Source: Candidatus Omnitrophota bacterium
Lineage (GTDB): Bacteria; Omnitrophota; Gorgyraeia; Gygaellales; Profunditerraquicolaceae
Length of the DNA: 44,496 nt
Direction: 5' to 3'
NCBI GenBank assembly: GCA_030691585.1
Contig: JAUYEC010000145.1
Coordinates: 1-44,496, forward strand
Below the pieces are notes generated by a model. That model had not been told where the DNA came from, did not search any database, and was given only the letters and a program-made list of their open reading frames with translations. Below, piece by piece: positions 16,801 to 20,422 of the stretch; positions within the stretch are counted from its first letter, which is position 1, and every line of letters begins with the position of its first letter. The position numbers and the translations under genes were made by a program.

Positions 16801-19115
16801 TGAGCCGCGCGCTCAACATGTTGTTCGGTCAGGTCAACGATTTGGATCATATGTTGGATTTCTTCGAACTTATGCTGCTTAGGCATGTGAATAGTTTCGC
16901 TCACCACATGAAGGGAATTGATCTCGGCGCAAAACAAGAAATGATTACAACGCGGATCAAGGATATTACCGAAAAATACCGTGATCCGTGGTTGACCGAG
17001 CGGCTGGATTTTTCCCAGATTGGCAGTGAATGGAAGGAAACGCGTAAAAAAACAGATGATGAAAAAACGCAAGAATTCAGAGAACAAGACGAGATATTCG
17101 CTATCGGGGAGAGACATAACATTATGGCTCACGGGGTCGAGGAGGCCAAGGGTGGATTAAGAAATTTATTAAATATAATTCTGGAAGGTAGATTACGTAG
17201 TAACGCGGCGGGAGAATGGTTCATCGGCGAGTTAAGCGGCGGTAATTCGGAATATAAATCCGGGCCGCATGGGCCCTTTTATGCCGTTATAAATGCCGGG
17301 ATGGAACCTAATACGAATGGTGCGTTTTTATGGTATTTGGTGCCCAACACTAAAGATCAAACCGCCTTACGGGTTGCGATTGCCCAGGCGAGCAGGCAAG
17401 GATTAATTAACTCTGAGCTTGTGGCAAACGAAGGTCAAAAAGTCATTACCTATTCCGAATTCATTGCTAAATATGCTGTGGTTGATGTTTCTTCGGCTGC
17501 CGCTTCTGCGGCCGGCGGGGCAGCCGCTGTCGGCGGAAGAATCTATGATGCGGATCAATTAAGGGATGCGCTGGAAAAGAGAACACTTGTTTTTCTTTGG
17601 ATGACAGGCAAGGAGATGACAGCCGCGGAAGTCGATGATCGAGCGCAATTAGTCATGACAGACGATCAGGGTGGCTCTCTGCGTTTGTTCGGCGTTGGTG
17701 GCCCCGTAGACGTGGTCGCAAAAGTAGGTGATCATTATCAGATAAATCGCGGCGGCATGCCGGAAGAGCTTATCCGGCAAAGGCAGGAGCGAGAGCATCA
17801 GGCACGGGAAGCACAAGGCCAAGCAAGCGGCCCCGGCGCGGTGGCGCAGGCCCGGCCTGGCGAATCGACCGCATCCGTCAAAACCGCCGATTGGGAAAAC
17901 ACAATGACTGCTCCCGCTACTCTGCCGGCTAAGCCTGCTCGGTTCCGTTTTATTGTCCATGCTTTAAAATTATCAGACGATCCGGCCCACCTGGGATTGA
18001 TAGAGCGTGTCCGAGCAACAGGCAGACATGATCCTTCGCTAGAAATAAATCTGCTGAAAGAACCAAAGAGAATATCCGAGAAGCCGATAATCTCTACATC
18101 TGTGATTGATGAAACGCATATTTCTACGTGGGGGTATGGAGGGTATATTTTAGGTGTACCCGCCGATAATATATTAAGAACAGGCTCTCAGTTTGCCGCG
18201 ATGATTTTTGGAGGCGGCCAGGAACAGGCAGACAAGTTATATGCCGAGCGGGACAGTAAAGGGGTGCTTAGCCCGGGCGAGATATTAAAAAAGACCAAAG
18301 ATCAATGCAATGAAGTGGTTATTACGGGAAGAGGTAGAAGCGGAGAATTGGTCGAGATCGAAGGGGTATTTATTAAGATTGATTCGCAAGGTAAACCCCT
18401 TGAGGAAGAATTAGCCAGTAAATTAGTTGCTCTTGCCCGTCAAAATAACTGGCCGATAATTTTAATCAATGGGCCCCTTATAAAATACACAACCCCCGGC
18501 TTAGGGTGGCAAGATCGTAGCCAAAACGTTCAAGATATCTCCCCTCAAGATGTAGCTACTCATGTTAATCCCGGAGATCCCGCTGTTACAACTAATGAAA
18601 GCGGTCAATTGGTTTTTGATCTTGCTAAAGCGGGACAAGGTATTGCTCTGGCGCAGGCCCAACTCGTCACGGAGAAGGCGCAGAAAGATAAAGGCACAGG
18701 CGGTATAAATTTTACCGGCATGCCGATTGTGACGCAGCCGATGATTAGTCAGGGACGGTTCTCTGGGGGCGGCGCTGTAAACGCTTTGCCGAGAACCGTC
18801 CCTGTAGAGCTGATTAAGAAATGGCAAGAGATAGAGCGGCTGGTGAAAGCGGATATTATGCCGTCTCCGGAGAGGCTAAGGGAATATTTACAGGATTGTT
18901 ATGCCGGCGGATGTATGGATACGGAGATAGACAAGGTTTTGGGTTGCATTGCCGATATATTGAGAAAAGAAGAGGAGCGTGGCTGTTTGACTGAAGCGTC
19001 ATTAAAGGAAATTCTGGTTGCGTTGGAGCAGGAAAGTTCAGCCGCGAATTTGGCCGCGGCGTTGAATAAGATCAGCGTTTCACCGGGAGAGCCGCAATTA
19101 ATTCCCGGGGCATAG
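1878..19115 (+). CDS. Giant exported multidomain protein (5745 aa) with metalloprotease, JAMM and kinase-like domains
   Basis: No family covers the whole protein. A Sec signal (residues 1-29: basic start, hydrophobic core ILLCFLLCF, likely cut after GFA) implies export. In order: an unnamed N-terminal domain (about 30-375); HEAFH at 496-500; an M48-like protease domain with HEQQH at 844-848 and EHEAD at 877-881; a long helical region (about 930-1980); an ABC1/ADCK-like kinase (about 1985-2400); a Tat-like signal at 2490-2512; HEMGH at 2805-2809; a JAMM-type HNHP...PSPED at 3137-3150; HELDH at 3550-3554; a coiled coil (about 3792-3960); and four uncharacterised C-terminal modules. Linker modules ending in PGAA-type motifs separate later parts, and the protein ends in IPGA. 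Mass would be about 0.6 MDa. The frame holds four palindromic repeats and no stop. No clear Shine-Dalgarno precedes the ATG. Very large ORFs are known in Omnitrophota; the function here is unknown, and surface or predatory roles are only guesses. Confidence 0.85.
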   Translation: MIKITVRKIYKILTILLCFLLCFEQSGFAQVAGQLDISGYLTQLRQSWTTDKFRPLHLRYLSYDNLNNTFKLLLDKGDQSKDSVGTGLKPVPTTNGDSAPVGTEHRSVPNIETETKTLLNYFFIGVSLPNDTFWVNLRPDSPDNMIDPLLASTDVGKILLEADVQLKKDTAKWTSPDSPEGREYWDKLYQKAGEIFGSENITIPTLTRPWIVPDEIIIRESDTNAYIYKATLKVMLEEDYLNNNGRDGFETRPYNFDDPRLKELNVYSSQLIRELIIPKLTKEINISKRYAPLRQVYYSLIMAQWFKQKFYGLGGLYSSLIDKRDLSGLTSKEQWSKDTYFAAYQKSFKDGEYNFKEPVRTLFGQSIRSYFSGGCAITGDSVAAAYATGGRITAGANRRLPPELAKNGRFVDGKGGTPDDLALSGASPSQSVAAPSAQTAIKTATQNKDVRYFKLGDVICGAYDPVDGQMYFDFDAIKKALPDITKAQAVNLLYLHEAFHEVIDRVGIVIENEEALVNALAKEKLNITLTTEENGALAACRGGEAYKHLQGDAKGLLDYKPFAAEKIGTFEDPIGDFMLNLQRILPGAAFNKVQAAVFTQEFIKKLEGHGARFRTATMEAPADEATSITGTAAEEIDVTSYAESANGANGQEPRDGGRLKLRPLREDLSKMKLEADDLLPVGLGDSGADIAMRQKIAKIMNGLTVNIVFDQAREEEKYVYAQDVGSEWVNSQVKSLAARDEDMYKVGRALESALEQNIQFQIEKKILSYCQQNSRFLSRQHPLVEALQAYLDRTADPGKPKARLFVAIDGTEAMGFSFGNSIVVNLALIAALDTIDEAVSVLYHEQQHHERYWDRGSLGRGGVFAFINDISKSRLQEHEADLVTPEKLARVGLNTSALSDALLKIAGVRSQQDMTHGNVSRRVLANLIWHKKIDLEGGVTDGRAQVNIPMPSDWRPAEILPNVNERLLADGMSDFRRAVAEAPVDMLLGVLKSLVEKTGADNIDKLLFVISHLGKQVSSDARRAGYSPRQAELMALALLTKAGGTDDWLKLYLVTLGRASERIKEILRRAAVSALQEVNGDPLLDNRGAMAAGRQLFNADLNRAADIAARAFIYDRKVRQGLFADSLEVADDGYLIPAASELWQLANRRKAGQKEFFMQYAPLMTGWYVDNFWNNHPNDHANFLVLVAQLKAAHAHYRQLADVSQQELIGMYDVEVKLKSKLLNDPSAYAYSMRLVEMAIPNHIISAQEAIETLFEIKNEALDILITALRDKNEAAFLQLLAKHPDALLNSLENWHRERRLVELGENSPEIWSWLYETVKSNWHKDSFVFPSSIPDPGKKGLDLADSLGIRYAMEGRDDPITPDAKVQPGLSRLYYAIEIICWLKVRSSTERARMIEEFLGGQEAVSVVNSAPWIALESILRSLGSGGFSNVNAPDDETNEIQKACRDRVLNTLPFLRVRDGLLVYLAAAEDLRQGGKIFGKLSESWDLYGRSWGKIKAQGFSEAHNRWLAPANRGYCELLKRALSSLDIASEPEEARNFYFKLAEFLPPGAERSGVLRAYAMRLVEQLPRGELHWFLNELSRQGQMDRQIYEHFVQVRVKTYREDFREFKNFLKQNINELVTSGDLKLSGLTALDTVLDQILNENLAREVFVAMLGSGKNDAALQALLVPYWYQAMAHTEGLGYYIINNNGRLEVAGVNKPRFVSFPQFMDTLYNISPVVKLMILEKLLLSPNGLLHQSKEADANYGKKEFAAALAQNLPQDGELSGLIRDVLFASGESLEAEVMFLALANPLLSQFLQRPPSGIRTNNTELAEAIKNNLNKHHSFSDKVLAAVGRHDISAYADFLDRYNSITATNVKAGWETEAGISSLYDSLTQSFGFRPTEASSKGPQVSAASGPMNIIVEACQSLGPVGVRFLQVLGQYMDIPEEYQEKFRDIYDSTKGQDKLIAFNTLDALYYAAIDHPENQELAEIKKFIDEDLVSLDSQIGGGSIVTVFLVTVRDRDASGHICETTHQEVLKIRNPNAEMWVRQTQERALKIVDVLERQARQRGDSKSKIKQFTVARRVLRDIGEWVIQDIRDTSFMELDAHYSKAHEGAVATNGMKVRVSQAKRPNNKDVKRESLVPGITLNKLLKLASSPKPIEELIREADDAYTLELLQQAKKEGLAPAEILKRATAAVIEDFSRGLAEPAFTENGRGVYLLHSDVHFGNAIITPDLKAVYLIDRNLYLRMDKADVDFVRKIATGKASDKFATLRAIVDYFLGLPENRGSVLLSGWGFLRRFGLAREIGLKVRASGSSSPFVTMMMVLQELESRNVVIPLRMRIMFKNLASINAMLAKTGAGNFSDYVKAAERNAHEPLAAGSRMPERLSAESVITDKQELSLFVVQHDISWTLRPDEGTLGIQDIKDSRLTALSMAEDGESGDITYDGKRLHFYRVNKDGKEFYLIVTGGIAEPDPRRVPGAAAQESRTQREQQPDKQLDQDPKPQMTRRAFLLGAAGATTAAALIVAAGRLIKEKRLPVPQDQELLDIFKQGESYWRTISDDPENVPLPDRLALGKLMWEIGETVDIGFRQETATGAYDGARRLYSSQELLDAVFGVQREALDRGDFDNEKRKIKELILYLAEQVFRKELRNPQGSGSVASSIERVLEKLVEIGTNPGSFFPSPNREVIKEEVKGFSFYLEVKKRSYITGQSKTEEVVSEKEQQEQIFLMKARLAFQLYYYFPAFKEEILGKRLIKVNIHLADNMADFERMGAAMNGVTNPYAFEVIEAPVHGSYSKAMRSLSFPLRSLYLRQSLGDDISLHEMGHLISYILGWGDERQAEKIARAILKLNSSAYRKVFPIKKGKIILPKADDYGSRDYSKKDIEMVYAPYSPDKETFANLFMLCEIGTDFPEIVNSGITENERDGEEAKAIYSILSAWRQFLLEHGYKGNPPWFKKGKSLSAEANTAATAARITYDAQQLRQSLQDGSLDLRGVEGSGISEKDLEAWRARQAQGQPAAQTQNVPSAAAKIAEEQWGDEGEDVSAGSARDAVDLSKLTRINSISEILVSPRFIEYGQAIRTGSKPKDNLYGEIVILDADPTTAELEEIANLPYEMALFKIKDGRWVVGVGNGHSPPLRMYKDNQLKAMVIIAIHNHPGEGLVPSPEDIGAVEGMERATHVILAGKIAMIYRGLDAAQKRKLEAGFAERMGMPEAASAPMPNAATIELKARWEEIKAQMAAEIRQTGVTISVDEQCRRILKVYQDIGMDFRTLSIPGLVARLDLSSADTFVVPGALITALEKEGLVGRSFEQALLGMHRGYKAEIENEYPAFANLLAQPGNRLDWHHIIQAVADHKYVRWLARQLGASYEDVFLRFNASSIGPQDQLSFADKQKVINALLASVHSVYFDSKGRSVNMQGYLEDYYGPLGVKVSVRFEEATGALREDVIKKALWGRMKTDKALGILNILREGGMPALKQRPEFLDIAKAIEPIWNAEVPIPIVLINSQGRTFETIIVAAKITKEGVSGPATAAVVLPLKNIQGEIILMDVIKDIETTQGVFDLLGKLIHELDHAVLMTVTGRQIYHASIFAEGAAEESFAAFMAAQDGPMSRNGVDGLDYDSAIRLFDRQADPDRGAVPYTAGWLMAHAYRGVMGEQAYFDLFYNPDKYAQAQPVADAFIGDLEQVLAPRRPIYRTLFSPVSAPAVTSAAVGERRYAAPEIRQMMQGKTLDLRSMTGAPADITDDTILVLTPDSEYIIRNGAHMAVHKRDNYYWIEGGGMPEELIRARQERERQAQVGQGQTSGPGAAERGDRETVKRNLRAAIQLADARAKTASDSYYKHSQILATAKEDLANFERGISSLKAQLGYADNNIKSKQQILNTLLGNQNQDFANMGFWERRKNKGANAPYAAPIASAQEKLRELNAKKQELQYSLTEKTVALEEQKQKVVSLQAENDQLAKTNDEAKQVSLALAIIDDMGTKQMLTPEDQMHIVAPERLSAIARTAPAGYIRQTIYLAAKGKIETGDQAKPWLLERLKNDFNNTSPLVNSYSLETLSMETVDRTKKFLSQADFDNKSTDAQYVFSEMQKQGIDLASADLPETFARILAERDIRSAQGEGQGTGKVSLVSVQRDHFMARYNRENISRMSMERYLALYGQTAAKDYVIHGFSWASPKFPQVLAEGKLKPSAPYQKTTFGTGAQTHSVHFSVNESAYNNPIGLFAPIGAVIQNVPFQMMTNSEMASLANDWPVAGDQEVTLDIGILLVPDILDPAKSFDGQRLAEIDLRWQSASKAQQLSMLAEARRNIQSLIQQGQRVYFYKANLDHIYYMSSGVEQLLRDKAEFVKRGGTVDETFLNKIVNPDKHTPQEIRIAGDLEYSHNVALTDSQEDTYKFSHSQPGYTNTKGQGLFVKVTAFRQGGVKETNFGASETVQSSLNARQIRDALDNGKLDLRGAAGGVITEAIIDDSAVLDLTPRAEYIILNGARRAVHKVGDHYEIGAESGGMPEELIRARQERQRQAQGQPASQPPSGPSAAEDGTRGVVYYHQSDVEIDGSLGPSKTDVLAGVWLKREPADLRLQGKSLGRYQYVVQVSDKTEKNTLTVTKITRWVGKAGEPRDKTQGTLQDFLIENGRQDLAERLQRGYTKLPGAEFLTALRHDLTEFLLLRGYKYIEFTDAGDIVGRGFVEFPAVIALETASLSISGREFTPVAVAAGEENRTIGNGIAVGFKTSQGSAYTLNGTSTQRNKTSHAFHDPKDVGVKPTSERTYYVAPEAAKWIGAFQGLEGGIEHRRIYINNEGVSTIAFHKTKNRWVRFDGPFKISNTPQIGLCPLELWGEDSQAGNAYSYNEWHPGNQIVEIVYGDTQIAQKEEQPPSVPGAAATSVTLIKADIFQDIADRYEGASWDPSLFDDEDYLNAEGKYNQEPAYRFRNRIPHYLAAVERLGQIRATVAEGKQLTQEQLILIKTIEVHFRLRGYLWYWEETGKSRVTFPAKVTLSRALNMLFGQVNDLDHMLDFFELMLLRHVNSFAHHMKGIDLGAKQEMITTRIKDITEKYRDPWLTERLDFSQIGSEWKETRKKTDDEKTQEFREQDEIFAIGERHNIMAHGVEEAKGGLRNLLNIILEGRLRSNAAGEWFIGELSGGNSEYKSGPHGPFYAVINAGMEPNTNGAFLWYLVPNTKDQTALRVAIAQASRQGLINSELVANEGQKVITYSEFIAKYAVVDVSSAAASAAGGAAAVGGRIYDADQLRDALEKRTLVFLWMTGKEMTAAEVDDRAQLVMTDDQGGSLRLFGVGGPVDVVAKVGDHYQINRGGMPEELIRQRQEREHQAREAQGQASGPGAVAQARPGESTASVKTADWENTMTAPATLPAKPARFRFIVHALKLSDDPAHLGLIERVRATGRHDPSLEINLLKEPKRISEKPIISTSVIDETHISTWGYGGYILGVPADNILRTGSQFAAMIFGGGQEQADKLYAERDSKGVLSPGEILKKTKDQCNEVVITGRGRSGELVEIEGVFIKIDSQGKPLEEELASKLVALARQNNWPIILINGPLIKYTTPGLGWQDRSQNVQDISPQDVATHVNPGDPAVTTNESGQLVFDLAKAGQGIALAQAQLVTEKAQKDKGTGGINFTGMPIVTQPMISQGRFSGGGAVNALPRTVPVELIKKWQEIERLVKADIMPSPERLREYLQDCYAGGCMDTEIDKVLGCIADILRKEEERGCLTEASLKEILVALEQESSAANLAAALNKISVSPGEPQLIPGA
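2126..2156. repeat. In-frame palindrome inside the giant gene (copy 1)
   Basis: TGTAGGGACAGGTTT-g-AAACCTGTCCCTACA, identical to the intergenic copy at 1830-1860. It is read as VGTGLKPVPT near residues 84-93, so the repeat adds a peptide without breaking the frame. Confidence 0.92.
2179..2205. repeat. In-frame palindrome inside the giant gene (copy 2)
   Basis: TAGGGACAGAAC-atc-GTTCTGTCCCTA, read as VGTEHRSVP. It lies only 22 bases after copy 1. The outer stem is shared with the family, but the inner stem is different and still self-complementary. Confidence 0.88.
2611..2639. repeat. In-frame palindrome inside the giant gene (copy 3)
   Basis: GTAGGGACGGGTTT-g-AAACCCGCCCCTAC with one mismatched pair, read as GRDGFETRPY. 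The reading frame through the element differs from copy 1, so the family tolerates at least two coding frames. Confidence 0.88.
7843..9090 (+). other. ABC1/ADCK (UbiB)-like atypical kinase domain within the giant protein
   Basis: The domain spans roughly residues 1989-2405. GGGSIVTVFLVTVRD resembles the ABC1 Ala/Gly-rich loop. LKIRNPNAE gives a candidate ATP lysine at K2020. HSDVHFGN at 2204-2211 fits the HxDxxxxN catalytic loop (ABC1 kinases have HADPHPGN). YLID ends at D2225, in the place of the DFG aspartate. The motifs and order are visible; the family placement is inferred. Such kinases normally act in the cytoplasm, so finding one in a protein with a Sec signal is odd. Confidence 0.6.
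9342..9413 (+). other. Internal Tat-like signal peptide or membrane helix in the giant protein
   Basis: Residues 2489-2512 read M-T-R-R-A-F-L-L-G-A-A-G followed by a run of Ala, Thr, Leu, Ile and Val, with R and K after it. A twin-arginine motif directly before a 20-residue hydrophobic helix, beginning at an in-frame ATG (9342), is what a Tat signal at a protein N-terminus looks like. It follows a PGAAA linker at 2461-2466 and a charged Q/D/R-rich stretch. It may mark a fused former gene or an internal start, although no good Shine-Dalgarno is seen. Confidence 0.6.
10743..10918 (+). repeat. Linker module copy 1 (short) in the giant protein
   Basis: Residues about 2956-3012: YDAQQLRQSLQDGSLDLRG, then WRARQAQGQ and VPSAAA. 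It has the start and end of the linker module but lacks the middle hydrophobic part seen in copies 2-4. Confidence 0.75.
10980..11450 (+). other. JAMM/MPN (RadC-like) metal-binding domain in the giant protein
   Basis: Residues about 3035-3190 include IAIHNHPGEGLVPSPEDIG, matching the HxHP...PSxxD signature of RadC/JAB proteins (H3137, H3139, D3150). It is followed by a strand THVILAGKIAMIYRG typical of the fold's end. It lies right after linker copy 1. Many RadC-like proteins have no proven activity, so peptidase function is inferred only. Confidence 0.6.
12957..13247 (+). repeat. Linker module copy 2 in the giant protein
   Basis: Residues about 3694-3790: RYAAPEIRQMMQGKTLDLR, a middle part with LTPDSEYIIRNGAHMAVHK, GGGMPEELIRARQERERQAQ (MPEEL starts at 3761), then GPGAAE at 3785-3790. 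A coiled coil follows. Confidence 0.82.
15117..15422 (+). repeat. Linker module copy 3 in the giant protein
   Basis: Residues about 4414-4515: NARQIRDALDNGKLDLRG, LTPRAEYIILNGARRAVHK, MPEELIRARQERQRQAQ (starts at 4484), then GPSAAE at 4510-4515. The DNA around the MPEELIR motif is nearly the same as in copies 2 and 4, which suggests recent duplication or gene conversion. Confidence 0.82.
17535..17846 (+). repeat. Linker module copy 4 in the giant protein
   Basis: Residues about 5220-5323: YDADQLRDALEKRTLVF, a more diverged middle, KVGDHYQINRGGMPEELIRQ (MPEEL at 5294), QERE, then GPGAVA at 5318-5323. The last C-terminal module follows. Confidence 0.82.
18750..18804. repeat. In-frame long-loop palindrome inside the giant gene (copy 4)
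   Basis: 14-base arms CAGGGACGGTTCTC (18750-18763) and GAGAACCGTCCCTG (18791-18804) enclose a 27-base loop. It is read in frame as SQGRF...PRTVPV. The arms begin with the AGGGAC/GTCCCT core of the other palindromes, so it may be a related element. Confidence 0.75.
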
Positions 19116-19123
19116 TATTGCGA

Positions 19124-19154
19124 TGTAGGGACAGCATAATATGCTGTCCCGACA
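19124..19154. repeat. Palindrome, GGGACAGCATAATATG type
   Basis: TGTAGGGACAGCATA-ATATGCTGTCCCgACA, nine bases after the giant gene's stop, with one mismatched pair near the end. Confidence 0.88.
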
Positions 19155-19167
19155 AAAAATTGAGACA

Positions 19168-19236
19168 AAAAGGGGCGCCCCTGCCTTAAAGGTTTATCAG
19201 CCGAAAAAGGCCCATCATCAGGCGCCCCTTTATTTT
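19168..19236 (+). terminator. Terminator after the giant gene
   Basis: Arms AAGGGGCGCC (19170-19179) and GGCGCCCCTT (19221-19230) pair perfectly across a 41-base loop and are followed by TATTTT. The A-run before the stem would let it work on the other strand too. The loop is long for a simple terminator and has its own short pairings, so a structured RNA cannot be excluded. Confidence 0.6.
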
Positions 19237-19247
19237 GCAAAAATGCA

Positions 19248-19275
19248 TTGACAAATTAAATATTATTGGTAATAA
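19248..19275 (+). promoter_or_regulatory. Promoter of the HTH-nucleotidyltransferase/HEPN operon
   Basis: TTGACA at 19248-19253, a 16-base spacer, and TAATAA at 19270-19275. The -10 lies inside the 42-bp operator, so a protein bound there would block RNA polymerase. Confidence 0.65.
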
Positions 19276-19306
19276 TAGTTACCAATTGGTAACTATTATT
19301 ACCAAT
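19265..19306. promoter_or_regulatory. Perfect 42-bp palindromic operator
   Basis: The left half ATTGGTAATAATAGTTACC is followed by AATT and the exact reverse complement of the left half. Each half together with the centre is also a dyad: ATTGGTAA, six bases, TTACCAAT. The site therefore holds two overlapping dyads. It covers the -10 of the promoter and runs into the first possible ATG of the next gene. The HTH domain of that gene is the natural candidate to bind it (autoregulation, inferred). Confidence 0.75.
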
Positions 19307-19319
19307 GGAGGAGGTAGGA

Positions 19320-19955
19320 TTGTTATTGGATAGGCCGCTTGATAATATCTTAGGACAGTATTCCAAGGTAAAAATACTGCGGTTCCTGGTTAAAAGCCAG
19401 GCGCAGTTGAACGGACGGGAGATCGCCAAGAATGTCGGCTTATCCCATGTAAAAGTCCACACTGCCTTGAAAGATCTAACTAATCAAGGCGTAGTGAATA
19501 TGCGTTCAGTGGGCAGTTCCCTGATTTACTGGCTTAATGAAGAACATTTCTTAGTCAGGGAAATTATAAGGCCCGCGTTTGAGAAAGAAGAGTCTCTTTT
19601 AAAATATGCCGCTAAAATTATCTTGGGAGAAATTTCTCCCCCGCGGCCTTTAAGCATTATTCTTTTCGGAAGTTTTGCCAAAGGCAGCGCATCGGCTGAT
19701 AGCGATATAGATGCCGCCATTGTGTATCCATGCGGCAAGAATAAATCGCTTATTGCGAAAGAATTATCAGAGGCGGAGAAGAAGATAACCTCGCTTTTTG
19801 GGAATCACTTGGCAAGCGTGCCGTTTTCGATACTTGAATTTCAAAAGAAATTAAAGAAAAAAAGCGCCTTTATTAACGAAATTATCCGCACCGGCAAGGT
19901 CATCTACGGGAAAGATATATCCGAATTAATCAGCGCAAATGACAAAAGAGATTAG
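19320..19955 (+). CDS. HTH-domain nucleotidyltransferase (MNT family)
   Basis: A two-domain protein of about 211 residues. The N-terminal part is a winged-helix/MarR- or ArsR-like HTH (ILGQYSKVKILRFLVKS, then REIAKNVGLSHVKVHTALKDL). The C-terminal part is a minimal nucleotidyltransferase with the polymerase-beta-type motif GSFAKGSASADSDID at about 118-132; GS and the paired aspartates are the expected nucleotide and metal ligands. MNT proteins paired with HEPN proteins act as antitoxins or nucleotide-transfer modules. I prefer the TTG at 19320 over the ATG at 19305. GGAGGAGG (19307-19314) is well placed for the TTG, and the ATG lies in the operator. The next gene overlaps by 17 bases. Activity is inferred from the motif only. 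Confidence 0.85.
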   Translation: MLLDRPLDNILGQYSKVKILRFLVKSQAQLNGREIAKNVGLSHVKVHTALKDLTNQGVVNMRSVGSSLIYWLNEEHFLVREIIRPAFEKEESLLKYAAKIILGEISPPRPLSIILFGSFAKGSASADSDIDAAIVYPCGKNKSLIAKELSEAEKKITSLFGNHLASVPFSILEFQKKLKKKSAFINEIIRTGKVIYGKDISELISANDKRD

Positions 19956-20349
19956 AACCAGCCAGGTTTCCAAGTCGGAGTACATAAATTACCTTAAAAA
20001 AGCCGAAGAATTTTTCTCAAGCGCGCAAGACAGCATCATAAAAGGGAAATGGAATTCTGCCGGGTTGAATGCCATACATAGCGGCATATCTTCGGCAGAC
20101 GCCTTGTTGGTTTCTTTGCATGGCATAAAAAGCTCAAGCCCGAAACACGACGACATACTTAAGCTCCTTAACAGTTTGGTAAAACACAAGGGGCTTGAAG
20201 AAAATATCGGCCATTTACGCAATTTAATTTCTATGAAAAATGTTGTCGAATATGATCAAAGGTTAATCACTCAAAATGAGGCTATAAATCTGGCAAAGCA
20301 CGCCGAAAGATTTCTTGCGTGGGTGAAATCCATGTTGTTCAAAGGATAG
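19939..20349 (+). CDS. HEPN-domain protein paired with the nucleotidyltransferase
   Basis: 136 residues, mostly helical, starting at an ATG inside the end of the MNT gene, so the two are translationally coupled. Typical HEPN features are SEYINYLKKAEEFFSSA near the start, SGISSADALLVSLHGIKSSSPKHDD in the middle, and ISMKNVVEYD plus AERFLAWV at the end. HEPN partners of MNT proteins are often RNase toxins with an RX4-6H motif. I do not see that motif here: the arginine of LRNLISMKN has no following histidine at the right distance. It may be a non-catalytic substrate-binding partner, or a toxin with a different active site. The domain is fairly sure, the role unclear. Confidence 0.8.
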   Translation: MTKEIRTSQVSKSEYINYLKKAEEFFSSAQDSIIKGKWNSAGLNAIHSGISSADALLVSLHGIKSSSPKHDDILKLLNSLVKHKGLEENIGHLRNLISMKNVVEYDQRLITQNEAINLAKHAERFLAWVKSMLFKG

Positions 20350-20374
20350 CGGGGGAAGATTTTTCCATCTATCC

Positions 20375-20403
20375 TTGACAAAAGACGATTTGGATGGTAT
20401 CTT
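20375..20403 (+). promoter_or_regulatory. Promoter of the pyr operon
   Basis: TTGACA at 20375-20380, a 17-base spacer, and TATCTT at 20398-20403. Transcription would begin near 20410, just before the PyrR-binding hairpin. Confidence 0.65.
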
Positions 20404-20422
20404 TATTCAGAATATAAAACAA

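Noticed and set aside
19168..19236. Riboswitch after the giant gene
   Set aside because: No match to a known class that I can recognise; a promoter follows directly, and stem plus T-rich end fit a terminator.
19305..19319. ATG at 19305 as the start of the nucleotidyltransferase
   Set aside because: It lies in the 42-bp operator and overlaps the GGAGGAGG that serves the TTG at 19320.
20342..20376. Hairpin AAGGATAG...CTATCCTT after the HEPN gene as a terminator
   Set aside because: Pairing exists but no T-tract follows, and its right arm runs into the -35 of the pyr promoter.
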